Shown here: piece after piece, positions 17,690 through 26,307 of the stretch
Layout: the number at the start of each line of letters is the position of its first letter
Position numbering within the stretch: position 1 is the stretch's first letter
NCBI GenBank assembly: GCA_965224225.1
Contig: CBDCZF010000020.1
Coordinates: 310,001-374,000, forward strand
Reading direction: 5' to 3'
Source of the DNA: CAJQQK01 sp965224225
GTDB taxonomy: Bacteria > Pseudomonadota > Alphaproteobacteria > Rhizobiales > Hyphomicrobiaceae
Length of the DNA: 64,000 nucleotides
The notes under the pieces: generated by a model
Seen by the model: only the letters and a program-made list of their open reading frames with translations
What the model was told of the DNA's origin: nothing
Database searches by the model: none
Position numbers and translations under genes: made by a program

Positions 17690-18535
17690 ATGCATGCAAC
17701 GATAGGGTTAGACGCAGATTTTGGCCAAGTTCTGAAGCTTCCAGACGTGCGGCGGTTATATGACCCGCATTTCTGCGTTGATTTGCATGCTCTGTTGAGC
17801 GAGGAGTTAGTAGTAATACTTCGCTGCGACGATACTGTGGCAACAAAAGATTTTTATGCTCTCGCATGGAGCCTAGGTGAGGTGGACAAATTTCCTAACC
17901 GCGGACCTGTCCGCTTTCCTATTTATCGAGAATATCCTGGCTTGTTTGATATTGAACGGCACTCAGCGGACTTCGGACCGGTAGTGGGTGAAGATTGGCA
18001 TCGAGACGTGAGTTTCCGTGCGAAACCTCATCGGTATGGACTGATGAATGCCCTCGTTTTGCCAAGTTCTGGCGGGGAGACATTTTTCTCAAATCAGTTG
18101 AATGCATATGACAGTCTCGGTCATGACTTTAAAAGGAGTATTAATGAATTGGAAGGAGTGTTTTCTTCTGATTTATTTACGTCAAAAATGAAATCCTTGC
18201 CAAAACGTTTCAGCAACAAGTCGACTTACGAGAATGTTGCAGTTCATAAGCTGGTACAGCGACGACCATTAACGCTACAGCCTTTTTTATTTGTTGATAG
18301 GCTCTTTTTGAAATCGATCGTCGGACTTGAGCCAGATGAGTCCTTGAACCTTATTAATACGCTTTGCGACATCTCCGAGTGTTGCGAATTCGTAGTGCAG
18401 CACATGTGGGAGAGCGGCGACGTTTGTGTTTGGGACAATCTAGCAACATTGCACCGAGCGAATAACAACTACATCGGTCAAAAACGAGTTATGCAGCGGC
18501 TTGGGGTCTTAGATCGTGAAGGGCTAGCATATTGA
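17690..18535 (+). CDS. TauD/TfdA-family Fe(II)/2-oxoglutarate-dependent dioxygenase
   Basis: 281 aa, normal for the family. The iron ligands are HRD in GEDWHRDVSF and the distal His in LATLHRANNNY, with the 2-oxoglutarate-binding Arg in RVMQRLGV. LPSSGGETFFSNQLNAY is the typical TauD mid-block. Family members hydroxylate small molecules such as taurine, 2,4-D or carnitine precursors. AT-rich codon use and position show it is island cargo. AGGAGG lies three bases before the ATG, and it follows the membrane protein closely, so the two are probably co-expressed. Its substrate is unknown. Confidence 0.85.
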   Translation: MHATIGLDADFGQVLKLPDVRRLYDPHFCVDLHALLSEELVVILRCDDTVATKDFYALAWSLGEVDKFPNRGPVRFPIYREYPGLFDIERHSADFGPVVGEDWHRDVSFRAKPHRYGLMNALVLPSSGGETFFSNQLNAYDSLGHDFKRSINELEGVFSSDLFTSKMKSLPKRFSNKSTYENVAVHKLVQRRPLTLQPFLFVDRLFLKSIVGLEPDESLNLINTLCDISECCEFVVQHMWESGDVCVWDNLATLHRANNNYIGQKRVMQRLGVLDREGLAY

Positions 18536-18620
18536 AATGATGCGCAGATCAGTCAAATTTCTTCAGCTTTTGGCGATCGTGTATTGAGCCATGGAACACA
18601 CCTCGTCTTGGAGCGGAATT

Positions 18621-19901
18621 TCAGAGTTTAGAAGCTTCGTGGCTTATGCTTACGACTGCGGTCATCCGGTGGGCAATCGTTGTCGACACATGATCGGCCG
18701 CACTTTTCAGCGCACTGTCAACGTGATGTGCGTACCGGCTGGTCACGCTCCCGGCTGAGTGGCCCAATAGTCCGGCAATTGTAAGCTCAGAGTACCTCAG
18801 TTCATGCGCGACGGTTGCGTAGCTATGCCGGAAGACATGTGCGGTAACGCCCTCAAGTTTGGCAATCTCGCAGACTCTGGTTAGCGGCTTTCGAATGTTG
18901 ACCAAGCCGGTTCCCGTGCCATTTCCCGGAAACACCCACTGCGAATGGTGTGACTTGATGAGATCACCCATGAGGTTGAGGGCTGCTTGACCACATGGTC
19001 GAATTTGCGCACCGGTCTTGGTGTGAGAGAGCCGTAAACACTGGCTCTGCAGATCAAGTTCTTCTCGTTTGAGGGTCAGTATCTCGCTTTTTCTGCAGCC
19101 GGTGAGAGCAAGTGCTCTGATGGCAGCGAGCGCAATTGGGTTCATGCCTTCTTGTGCCGCTTGAAGGAGGGCTTCACCGAGCGCTGCATACTCAATTTCA
19201 TTGAGCCATCGGGTTCTCGCCTGCTGCGGAGGTGTTTGCACGCCGACGCAGGGATTGAGGGTGACGAGTTCTTCTCTAATGGCGTAGTTATAAACCGTAG
19301 AGAGAAGGTTCACGGCTTTCCGGGCAATACCAGGTCCTCCTTGAACCCGCGCGACACCACGGGGCCTTGTTTTGATGCGGGCTGCGGTCTTGCCGTTGAG
19401 AACGTCACTCATGAAGATCTCAACGTCGTGGCGCTTCAATTGCCTGATGGGCCGAGTGCCGAGAAGCGGTTTGATGTGCCGCTCGATGAGGGAGCGGTCA
19501 TTTTGGAGGCTTGAAGCTGACTTGGTTTTTCTCCTGAAGCGTATGCGCCCATCGTCGCATCCCTTCAGGTACTGATCACATAGCGCCGCGATCGTTACCG
19601 GAGCGCGCACTTTCGTCTTCTCGCTCAGCGGATCAACGTTGCTGGATACCTGCGCCTTCGCTTTGATGGCAGCTTCTCTGGCTTCCCGCACGGTCATCGG
19701 GCGATAGGTGCCCAGGGTGAGAAAGCGCTGCCTTCCTTCATTGTTCCGGTATTTCAAGATGAACGTCATGGCACCCGTGGTGCGGACCCGGAGCCCAAAG
19801 CCGCGAAGTTCGGCGTCATAGATGGTGTAGTCACGCTCCGGATCAGGTGTGAGCCCTTTAACGAGGCTCTGGGTGATCTTCGTGTCGCTGGTTCTAGGCA
19901 T
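18621..19901 (-). CDS. Island tyrosine integrase (P4-type)
   Basis: 426 aa. An N-terminal DUF4102-like arm-binding domain (GLTPDPERDYTIYDAELRGFGLRV) is followed by a SAM-like core-binding domain and a catalytic domain. The active-site boxes are ALTGCRKSEIL (Arg), AHVFRHSYAT (His-x-x-Arg) and LLGHSAGSVTSRYAHH (His, Tyr nucleophile). It lies about 200 bp from attR, reading inward, as usual for tRNA-integrating islands. It should catalyse recombination between the tRNA-His 3' end copies. All catalytic residues are present, so excision may still be possible. Confidence 0.93.
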   Translation of the reverse strand: MPRTSDTKITQSLVKGLTPDPERDYTIYDAELRGFGLRVRTTGAMTFILKYRNNEGRQRFLTLGTYRPMTVREAREAAIKAKAQVSSNVDPLSEKTKVRAPVTIAALCDQYLKGCDDGRIRFRRKTKSASSLQNDRSLIERHIKPLLGTRPIRQLKRHDVEIFMSDVLNGKTAARIKTRPRGVARVQGGPGIARKAVNLLSTVYNYAIREELVTLNPCVGVQTPPQQARTRWLNEIEYAALGEALLQAAQEGMNPIALAAIRALALTGCRKSEILTLKREELDLQSQCLRLSHTKTGAQIRPCGQAALNLMGDLIKSHHSQWVFPGNGTGTGLVNIRKPLTRVCEIAKLEGVTAHVFRHSYATVAHELRYSELTIAGLLGHSAGSVTSRYAHHVDSALKSAADHVSTTIAHRMTAVVSISHEASKL

Positions 19902-19961
19902 CGAGCGTCCCTCTTCATGCTCTGGCTACCAAAATGACTCTAACTCAGATTCGGGGGCTGC

Positions 19962-19984
19962 GGCTACCAAGCGGCTACCAAAAA
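19962..19984 (+). repeat. Candidate integrase arm-type site, right copy
   Basis: 23 bp identical to 12053-12075, in the same orientation, about 60 bp upstream of the integrase start and 125 bp inside attR. Confidence 0.6.
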
Positions 19985-20108
19985 ATCGAAAAAGTGATCG
20001 AATGTAAGGAAACATCAGAACTACAGATATGGACAAAAATAGCGTAATAACAGCAAGTTATGAAGGAAAATAAATATTCAGAAAACTGCATAATATCCCC
20101 CAGCACAC

Positions 20109-20155
20109 GATTGTGGATCTAGAGGTCCCCCGTTCGAACCGGGGAGGCGGTACCA
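20109..20155 (+). repeat. attR (duplicated tRNA-His 3' end)
   Basis: 47 bp identical to attL. It lacks the 5' half of the tRNA, so it is not a functional tRNA. It closes the island on the right. Confidence 0.92.
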
Positions 20156-20390
20156 TAAATAATACAGAATCAATTAGTTACCACGTCATAACTCAAGCCG
20201 GCCACTGTTGACTCCAGGATAAATGTGGTCGCCGGATTGTAGCACTCTGCCATAACAAGATCACCAAGGCGTCGTCGTCCGTATCCGCTTAAGTTGATCC
20301 GCCTCACGTCGTCGATGTGCAAACGATTTCTGGATGGCCTCGATAGCCGCCTTCTTCGAAGGGACAGGCTTCCCTGCCCCTCAAGGTTCG
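20156..20390 (-). pseudogene. Remnant of a sister island (left-end sequence and 3' part of the 156-aa gene)
   Basis: Directly outside attR the sequence resembles the left end of the island: AACTCAAGCCGGCCACTGTT matches 12021-12040 with few changes. After a gap of about 210 bp relative to that end, CCAGGATAAATGTGGTCG to CTTCCCTGCCC matches about 12267-12432. The second block is the 3' half of the 156-aa cargo gene, with substitutions and frame damage. A related island therefore once sat in tandem at the same tRNA and was mostly deleted. Confidence 0.75.
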
Positions 20391-20562
20391 ATGCCGAAAG
20401 CGGACGCAACCTCATTTTCGGGACGCTGCATCGCACCAACGTCGAAAGGACGACAATGCCGGACCACCTGAGGCGATCTTGAGCTTCTCTCGTCGAGCAC
20501 TTTTAGAATGCCGTGTTCCGATTGCAGCTCGTACAGCTGGGTTTCCGGCAAGCCGTCTCCGC

Positions 20563-21031
20563 TCAATTCTCGACTTCTGCCCAGAACATCAGCATGACAC
20601 AGGCATCAAGGCGGCTGATCGGCAATGCCGAGAGAGGTACGCGTGTGACGACCCGCGTTCTCCGAAGACTTCATTCACCAGATCCGACGCACCGTTCAGA
20701 ACCTGGGGATGGCCACGATAGCCTGGTGCACAGTGTACCGCCCCTTCGATCCGCACGACCTGCCGAACCTTTTCGAGGTCTCCGGTCGCCGCGTGTAGCT
20801 GGGCAATTCCGTTCAACGCGGCAAGGCGTGCGGCTTGATAGCCTTCCTCGTCGCTGACTTCGGCGCCGAGGGCGACCGGGGGTACTGCAGGACGCCGTCG
20901 ACCCAGGCGACCTCGCCCCGAAGTCATGACGAGATTGCCGGTACGCACCCCAAGCTTCGTAATTGCCGACACCCTTGGGGAGCATCGGGCAGTGTGAATC
21001 CCAGTCGCTGTAAATTTTCAAGTGCCGTCAT
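20563..21031 (-). pseudogene. RidA/YjgF-family protein, frameshifted
   Basis: The start MTALENLQRLGFTLPDA, the middle YEAW, and EVSDEEGYQAARLAALNGIAQL...GDLEKVRQVVRIEG...GHPQVLNGASDL and SLGIA lie in different frames. At least two frameshifts separate them, one near 20975-20990 and one near 20605. The blocks match the alphaproteobacterial RidA-like subgroup that carries the conserved GASDL...EVFG run. The ATG comes 12 bp after the stop of the TPP-enzyme pseudogene, so the two were an operon. Confidence 0.78.
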
Positions 21032-21043
21032 TTGTTTCCTCGC

Positions 21044-22882
21044 TCAAATCTTCTGTCTCAGGTACTGCGCCTGCACATCCTCGACCCAGTTGCCGACATT
21101 CCATGAACCGTAAGCGCCCATGCCACCCCCTCGGATCATCTCCGCAGTAAACGGGGACATGCACCAGAGACAGGCCATCAAAGGCGACGGCCGCGCGTAG
21201 GGCTTCCTCTAGTTGATCTTCCGTCTCACCTGCGTAGAGTGCATGGACACCTTCGACCGCACCGGCCATCTTCACGTAGTCGACGGCAACGCCATCATGT
21301 GTTGCGAACCGCGTGGCCGTTATTGCGCTTCCTGCAGGCCTGTGATCGCCGCCATCCTTCTGTTGTCGAACAGCACGATACAGCCCTTCACGCCATGCTG
21401 CACGGCATCGATCAGGACCTGCGGGTTCATCATGAAGGGACCCCGTCACCCGTGAATGCTACGCAGTAGCGGGGGAGCGTCAGCCGCCGCCGAGGCGAGC
21501 AGGGCGCTGACGGCGAAGCCCATGTAGGATGCACCGCTCTCGGTGAAGGTATCGCCGCTAACGGTCATCTTCGACAATCTGGAAACCATTGGCCTGGACG
21601 TCACCCGGCATCGAAAAAACTTTACGGCGCTGATCTCGTCGGCCAGGGCCGCCGCACGATGGATGGCGACGGGGCTGCGTAGAGGACGGTTCGTTGCCAT
21701 GCCGCATCGTGCAACGGCGGGGCAATCAAATCGCTCATCCTTGAAGGACTGCCACTCGGCCTTTTTCGCCCGGCAATCCGACAGCCATTCCGAACGTCCG
21801 GAAAGGTCAACCCTGTTGGAGGTCTGGATGCGCTCAATCAGGGTCGGGACAACCGCACCGATGTCACCTGCAAGCGCGGTCGTGTTTGCATAGTGCGAGA
21901 GATCGTCGAGGTCGCCGTTGATGTTGATAACGGCCGTCGCACTCGGATAGCCGATCCCGGAGCAATCGGCCTGGCAGACCCCACGTGTCCCAATTGCGAT
22001 CAGAAGATCGGCGTGCGCCATGGCATAGTTTCCGGAGATCGAACCCTTCGATCCGCCAACATGCATGTTCTGGGGATGCTTGTCCGGGAGCAAGCCTGTC
22101 GAACCGGGCGACAGAACAACAGCGGCCCCAATCCGTTCGGCGAGTTCGGTGATGGCTGCATCGTGTCCACGACAACCACCGCCGGCCTTTATCGCGATGC
22201 GCCGGGCTGATGCGATTCGCGCAACGGCGTCATCCAACGCACTTCCGTCGAGTGGACCTAGTGAAGGCACGGACAGACTTGTCGGCAGAGTTTCGAGATT
22301 GACTTCGGTCCGTTGAGGCTGCGTGTTGAGTGGCAGCAGAATGTAGAACGGTCCCGCTTTGAAGGGATGATGCACCGTGGCGGTGCCGCGTCGCATGCAT
22401 TCACGAAGCGCTTCGGGCGTGTGCAGCGTGTAGGACCGGCCCATCAAGGCGGTGATCCTGCCGTATAATTCCTGCTCGGGTTTAGGGATCTGCTGCATGT
22501 TGTAGCCCTCGCCCCAAGTGGTTTCATCACCGTAGATGTGATAGACACCAACTCCGTTCGAAGCGGCTGCGAGAGACCCCGCCATGGCCTGCAGGGCGCC
22601 GGGTCCAATCGACGTCACCACGGCGCACGTTTCGCCGTATTGCCATGCGAGCGTCGTTGCGGCGTGCGCCATCTCCACTTCGTTGCGGCAGTTTATGGTG
22701 CGTGTGACGCCGTGTTGTTCATAGACCCGTAGCACTTCGGCAAGATCGGTGGAGCCGTGGCCGAAAATAGCAAAGTATTTCGACACTCCCTGGCGCAGCA
22801 AACCGAGAACGAGCGCCTCCGACAACGTTACCGTCTGCAACGGCTCGACCGCTCCAGCTGATAGTGCGGATGTGAGGCACAT
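21044..22882 (-). pseudogene. Thiamine-diphosphate-dependent enzyme (acetolactate synthase/IolD superfamily), decayed
   Basis: The first 390 residues are intact: IFGHGSTDLAEVL, the catalytic-Glu block NCRNEVEMAHAA, SIGPGALQAMAG, and the central domain. Beyond about 21720 the reading frame breaks repeatedly. The TPP-binding part is recovered only in pieces (DTFTESGASYMGFAVSALL, GVHALYAGETEDQLEEALR, HVPVYCGDDPRG, and a natural end WVEDVQAQYLRQKI at 21046). Several independent lesions mean true decay and not one sequencing error. When active it would have cleaved or ligated a 2-oxoacid-like substrate; which one is unknown. Confidence 0.85.
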
Positions 22883-22942
22883 CGGCCTAGGCCTAGCTTA
22901 TGGAAGAACGACACAGCTTCAGCGAGCCTAAGGATACCAATC

Positions 22943-23446
22943 ATGCCCACTTCAAACGCTGATCAACTCATAGCATTAGAGGCCATTCGCCAGCTCAAGG
23001 CCCGCTATTGCCGGATGATCGACACCAAACAATGGGTCGAACTGGAAAAGCTGTTTACCCCCGACACGAAGTTCGACGGCTTTACGTCAGCGCCCGAGGG
23101 AACCAATCCTTCCACATTTGTTGCTCGCATCGCCGAACGGTTTGAAGCAGCGATCACGATTCATCATATCCAAGCGCCCGAGATCAAATTGATCAGTGCA
23201 GAAAAAGCTCGGGGTGTCTGGTCGATGATGGACTACGTCGACCTTCAACCGGATGCCGGGATTTCGAATGATCCGTCCGGTCGCGGCTGGGTTGGTTGGG
23301 GCTTTTACGAAGAAGAATATGCGCGCGACGGCGAGGTCTGGCGCATCTCCTATATGCGTTTGACACGCCAACGCATGGACGCGTTGAGCGCGGCCCATCC
23401 GGCCGCCGGCTTCACGCGCCACCGCCCGAGTACGAACTGGTTATAG
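22943..23446 (+). CDS. SnoaL/NTF2-like protein
   Basis: 167 aa, intact. The pattern ALEAIRQLKARYCRMIDTKQW at the N-terminus, then LEKLFTPDTKFDG and VGWGFYEEEYARDGEVWRIS, is the cone-shaped SnoaL_4/NTF2-like fold. Members act as cyclases, dehydratases or isomerases on ring compounds, or only bind them. It is divergent from the TPP pseudogene and 31 bp ahead of an SDR, so it probably belonged to the same lost pathway. The substrate cannot be inferred. Confidence 0.85.
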   Translation: MPTSNADQLIALEAIRQLKARYCRMIDTKQWVELEKLFTPDTKFDGFTSAPEGTNPSTFVARIAERFEAAITIHHIQAPEIKLISAEKARGVWSMMDYVDLQPDAGISNDPSGRGWVGWGFYEEEYARDGEVWRISYMRLTRQRMDALSAAHPAAGFTRHRPSTNWL

Positions 23447-23477
23447 AAAAAGGAGAAGGTTCAGAAGGAGGCTGGTC

Positions 23478-24240
23478 ATGACAACGGATCAATCTGGTTT
23501 CGCTGGTAAAGTCACGTTTGTCACAGGCGGGGCCTCTGGCATTGGGGCAGAGATATGTCGCCGACTGGCGGCAAAGGGTGCACACGTTGCCGTTGCCGAT
23601 CAGGACGCTACAGGGGCTGGCGCCATTGCGAAGGAGATTGTTGCAGTGGGCGGCTCGGCCGCTGCACAGCAAGTCGACGTGACTGATCCTCAATCTGTGC
23701 AGGCAGCCGTGGCTGCAACCGTGAAGGCCTTTGGCGGATTGCACTTTTGCGCCAACAACGCCGGCATCGTAACGCCGCGCGTCGAACTTGCAGAAACTCC
23801 GATATCCGATTGGACGCGGCAACAAGCTGTCAATCTGACCGGCGTCTTCAATTGCTTGCAAGCTGAGATTCCCGCGATTCTCGCAGCAGGCGGAGGTGCG
23901 ATCGTCAACACGTCGTCGATCTGCGGCTTGATAGGGGTTGCTGGAACTGCCAGCTACACCGCCGCCAAACACGGCGTTATCGGCCTGACGAAAGTAGCGG
24001 CGGTTGACTACGCGACGCGGGGCATCCGCGTTAATGCTGTTGCACCGGGTTATGTCGATACGCCAATGCTGGCAGAGCGGGGGACCAGAGGAACGTGCCG
24101 CCATCGCCGCTCGTCATCCCGTTGAGCGAATGGCCCAGCCAGGCGAGATTGCAGATGCCGTCTTATACCTCTTGAGTGACCAAGCCAGTTTTGTCACCGG
24201 CACTGTATTCGAAGTCGACGGCGGCTACCTTGCCCGATGA
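23478..24240 (+). pseudogene. Short-chain dehydrogenase, frameshifted near the C-terminus
   Basis: The N-terminal frame carries the NAD-binding GGASGIGAEI, NNAGI and the catalytic Ser...YTAAKHG with PGYVDTPML. It shifts at a run of five G (24079-24083). The proper C-terminus (GPEERAAIAARHPVERMAQP...FEVDGGYLAR) continues in another frame to 24240. One single-base change in a homopolymer explains everything, so a sequencing error cannot be excluded. If real, the first frame ends at 24125 with a scrambled tail. It overlaps the next gene by ATGA. Confidence 0.82.
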
Positions 24241-24827
24241 AGCCCATACTCAGACGAGGCGAGCCAGCTGAACGAGATTTTGAAATGTCCAAGAAGCCAA
24301 CAATGCCAGGCCTGCGCGGCATCGAACATATCGGTGTCACGGTCCCAGATCTGGAAGAAGCAACAAGGTTCTTCATCGACGTGCTTGGTTGCGAACCGAT
24401 CTACGACTCGGGGCCCATCAAGTTTCCCAACGACGACTGGATGACACGTCAGCTCAACGTGCATCCCCGCGCCGAAGTGAAAAAGATCCGCTTCCTGCGC
24501 TGCGGGCATGGCTCGAACCTGGAGCTTTTCGAATATTCATCGCCGGACCAACGTACCGAGCAGCCAAAGAACAGTGATATCGGCGGTCATCACCTCTGCT
24601 TCTACACGGATGACTTCGATACTTCCCTGGCATGGTTGCGTGACCATGATGTGCGAATTTTGGGTGAGCCACTGACGAAAGACAACGGTCCGAACTCGGG
24701 GATTACTTGGATTTATTTTCAAGCACCATGGGGCATGCACTTCGAACTGGTCAGCTTCCCAAATGGCAAGGGCTACGAGAAGACCGCGGTCCGGCACCTC
24801 TGGAGCCCGGTGAACCCGGCCGCATAA
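24237..24827 (+). CDS. VOC-superfamily (glyoxalase/dioxygenase fold) protein
   Basis: 196 aa; an ATG at 24285 (MSKKPTMPGLRG) is an equally good start just before the conserved fold. IEHIGVTVPDLEEATRFF, FLRCGHGSNLELFEY, GGHHLCFYTDDFDTSLAWL and WIYFQAPWGMHFELVSFP give two beta-alpha-beta-beta-beta units with His and Glu metal ligands. It belongs to the lactoylglutathione-lyase or extradiol-dioxygenase-like class. The overlap with the SDR stop suggests a shared transcript. The reaction is unknown. Confidence 0.85.
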   Translation: MKPILRRGEPAERDFEMSKKPTMPGLRGIEHIGVTVPDLEEATRFFIDVLGCEPIYDSGPIKFPNDDWMTRQLNVHPRAEVKKIRFLRCGHGSNLELFEYSSPDQRTEQPKNSDIGGHHLCFYTDDFDTSLAWLRDHDVRILGEPLTKDNGPNSGITWIYFQAPWGMHFELVSFPNGKGYEKTAVRHLWSPVNPAA

Positions 24828-25030
24828 TGAATCAGTACAAAGTTTTGTCCTGGCGTCTGAGCCATGTAGCGCGTCAATCTGGGTGAGACGGCGGCGGCGA
24901 TTAGAATGGATGGCGGCGGCCGGTAGCGAGGTGGATGATCTCGCCGATTCGTTTTGACCGCAAGCGATTTGATTGTCGGCAGTGTCGCGCGTTGATTGTC
25001 GCGGGCGCTGCGCGTCAATCAGGCGCCGCT

Positions 25031-25828
25031 TTATTTGTCGCTGAGGACCGGTTTTGCTGTCGCACGTTTTCTCTCGCGCGCCTTTCGAGCGCGGTAGCTC
25101 TCGACATTCATCTCGAAGATGGTGGCGTGGTGGACGAGGCGGTCTATTGCCGCCAGCGTCATTGCCTTGTCGGGGAAGACGCGGCCCCATTCGCCGAACG
25201 CCTGATTGGCGGTGATCAGCAGCGAGCGGCGCTCGTAGCGACTGCCGATCAGCTCGAACAGCACGCTGGTCTCGGCCTGGTCCTTGGTGACGTAGGCGAT
25301 GTCGTCGAGGATCAGCAAATGATACTTGTCGAGCTTGGCGATCGCGGCCTCGAGGAGGAGATCGCGGCGCGCCGCCTGCAGGCGCTGAACGAGATCGGTG
25401 GTGCGGGTGTAGAGCACGCGCCAGCCGTTCTCGACGAGGCCGCGTCCGATGGCGGCCGCGAGATGGCTCTTGCCCGCGCCCTGTCCACCGAACAGCAGCA
25501 GGTTGGCGCCGGACCTGATCCAGCTATCGCCGGCGATCAGCGCCTTGACCTGCGCCTTCGATACCATCGGCACCAGCGCGAACTCGAAGCTGTCGATGGT
25601 CTTGCCGTCGGGCAGGCCGGAGCCGGCGAGGTGACGCGCGATGCGCCGCCGCGCGCGATCGGCAATCTCATTCTCGGCGAGCACGCTGAGGAAGCGCGAC
25701 GCCGGCCAGCCCTCCTTGTCGGAAAGCGCTGCGATCTCAGGCCACATCGCCTTCATCGCCGGCAATCTGAGTTCGGTGAGCATCAACTCGAGACGCGCGG
25801 CATCGATGGTAGGAGAGGATCTGGTCAT
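25031..25828 (-). CDS. istB: IS21-family helper ATPase IstB
   Basis: 265 aa. Walker A GGQGAGKSHLAAA, Walker B LLILDDIAY and the sensor region LLITANQAFGEWGRVF give a standard DnaA/DnaC-like AAA+ helper. It activates the IstA transposase and biases target choice. The ATG overlaps the stop of the istA remnant. Confidence 0.95.
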   Translation of the reverse strand: MTRSSPTIDAARLELMLTELRLPAMKAMWPEIAALSDKEGWPASRFLSVLAENEIADRARRRIARHLAGSGLPDGKTIDSFEFALVPMVSKAQVKALIAGDSWIRSGANLLLFGGQGAGKSHLAAAIGRGLVENGWRVLYTRTTDLVQRLQAARRDLLLEAAIAKLDKYHLLILDDIAYVTKDQAETSVLFELIGSRYERRSLLITANQAFGEWGRVFPDKAMTLAAIDRLVHHATIFEMNVESYRARKARERKRATAKPVLSDK

Positions 25829-25985
25829 GCCACCGCCTCCACACCCAAGGCCGTGCCGATGCCGGTCGCCACAGGCATATCCTCGGCGTCTTCGCCAACC
25901 GGGGCAACGCGCGCCAGGTCGTCATAGCTGTCGAGTTCGGGCATCTCGATCGTGATCTCGGGGACAATCGTCGGCGGCGGCATCA
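25825..25985 (-). pseudogene. istA: istA transposase, C-terminal remnant
   Basis: The frame ending at istB reads PPPTIVPEITIEMPELDSYDDL and ends TALGVEAVA. This position and the ...LDSYDDLA block fit the IstA C-terminus. The DDE catalytic domain is absent. The boundary with the disrupted dehydratase gene is approximate. Confidence 0.6.
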
Positions 25986-26059
25986 AGTGAGGTTTCGGGC
26001 GGCACGCAACAGGGAAAAGGTGAGAGATTGGGCGGGAGGTCGGCGAGGCAAGGCGCACA

Positions 26060-26273
26060 AAGGGATTGAGCCCTCGAAGTCTCGGAACGGCTGGAAGAGC
26101 AGGATCTCGAGGCCGTGGTCGCGTACCATGCGGCCAACCTCTCGCGGTGTGCCGTCGAACGTCAGAAAATCGTTCCCGAAGATCTCGATACCATCAAAAC
26201 CCGCCGCCGCAATGGCCGTCAGTTTGTCTCTCAGGTCGCCGCTGATGGACAATGTCGCGATGGATGTTTTCAC
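26060..26273 (-). pseudogene. 3-dehydroshikimate-dehydratase-like (QuiC/TIM-barrel) gene, N-terminal fragment
   Basis: About 65 residues are recognisable: MKTSIATLSISGDLRDKL, GFDGIEIFGNDFL, GTPREVGRMVRDHGLEI and LFQPFRDFEG. This is the first part of the sugar-phosphate-isomerase-like barrel seen in QuiC1-type 3-dehydroshikimate dehydratases (quinate/shikimate to protocatechuate). The homology stops after DFEG, where the IS21-type fragment begins; translation then runs to a chance stop at 25983. The rest of the gene is not found on the other side of the IS, so it was deleted. Its closeness to the LacI regulator suggests it was part of that regulon. Confidence 0.7.
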
Positions 26274-26307
26274 GGTGTTTTCCTCGCTTGCGCGAATTCA
26301 TGCAATC

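Larger units (their letters stand above)
11939..20155. mobile_element. 8.2-kb integrative genomic island in tRNA-His
   Basis: The island is bounded by a 47-bp perfect direct repeat of the tRNA-His 3' end (11939-11985 and 20109-20155). A tyrosine integrase lies just inside the right end. The cargo is three minus-strand genes around a ParA-like ATPase, an integrase pseudogene, an unknown ATPase-like gene, a Pycsar-effector-like membrane protein and a TauD-family dioxygenase. The 15.2-18.6 kb part is visibly richer in A/T than the chromosome on either side. No conjugation, replication or capsid genes are seen, so it is a small, probably non-self-mobile, cargo island. Confidence 0.92.
24828..25985 (-). 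mobile_element. IS21-family element fragment
   Basis: It holds an intact istB-type gene and only the last ~50 codons of the upstream istA. Right-end sequence at about 24860-25020 carries short repeats of the CGCGTCAATC / GATTG type expected of IS21 ends. The missing istA and left end mean it cannot transpose by itself. Its left junction lies inside a dehydratase-like gene. Exact ends could not be fixed. Confidence 0.75.

Noticed and set aside
20111..20155. A second tRNA-His gene
   Set aside because: Only the 3' half from the anticodon stem is present; the D-arm and 5' acceptor strand are missing, so it is attR and not a tRNA.
20381..20566. 61-codon minus-strand gene after the RidA pseudogene
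   Set aside because: It starts only at TTG, lies among degraded sequence and matches nothing known to me.
24070..24130. SDR break as another selenocysteine or readthrough site
   Set aside because: The C-terminal part lies in a different frame after a run of five G, so it is a frameshift and not an in-frame stop.
24237..24827. VOC gene as the displaced C-terminal domain of the truncated QuiC-like gene
   Set aside because: It lies on the opposite strand, has its own complete fold and overlaps the SDR like an operon partner.
24935..25927. 330-codon plus-strand frame over istB
   Set aside because: It is antisense to a clearly conserved istB and has no recognisable product.
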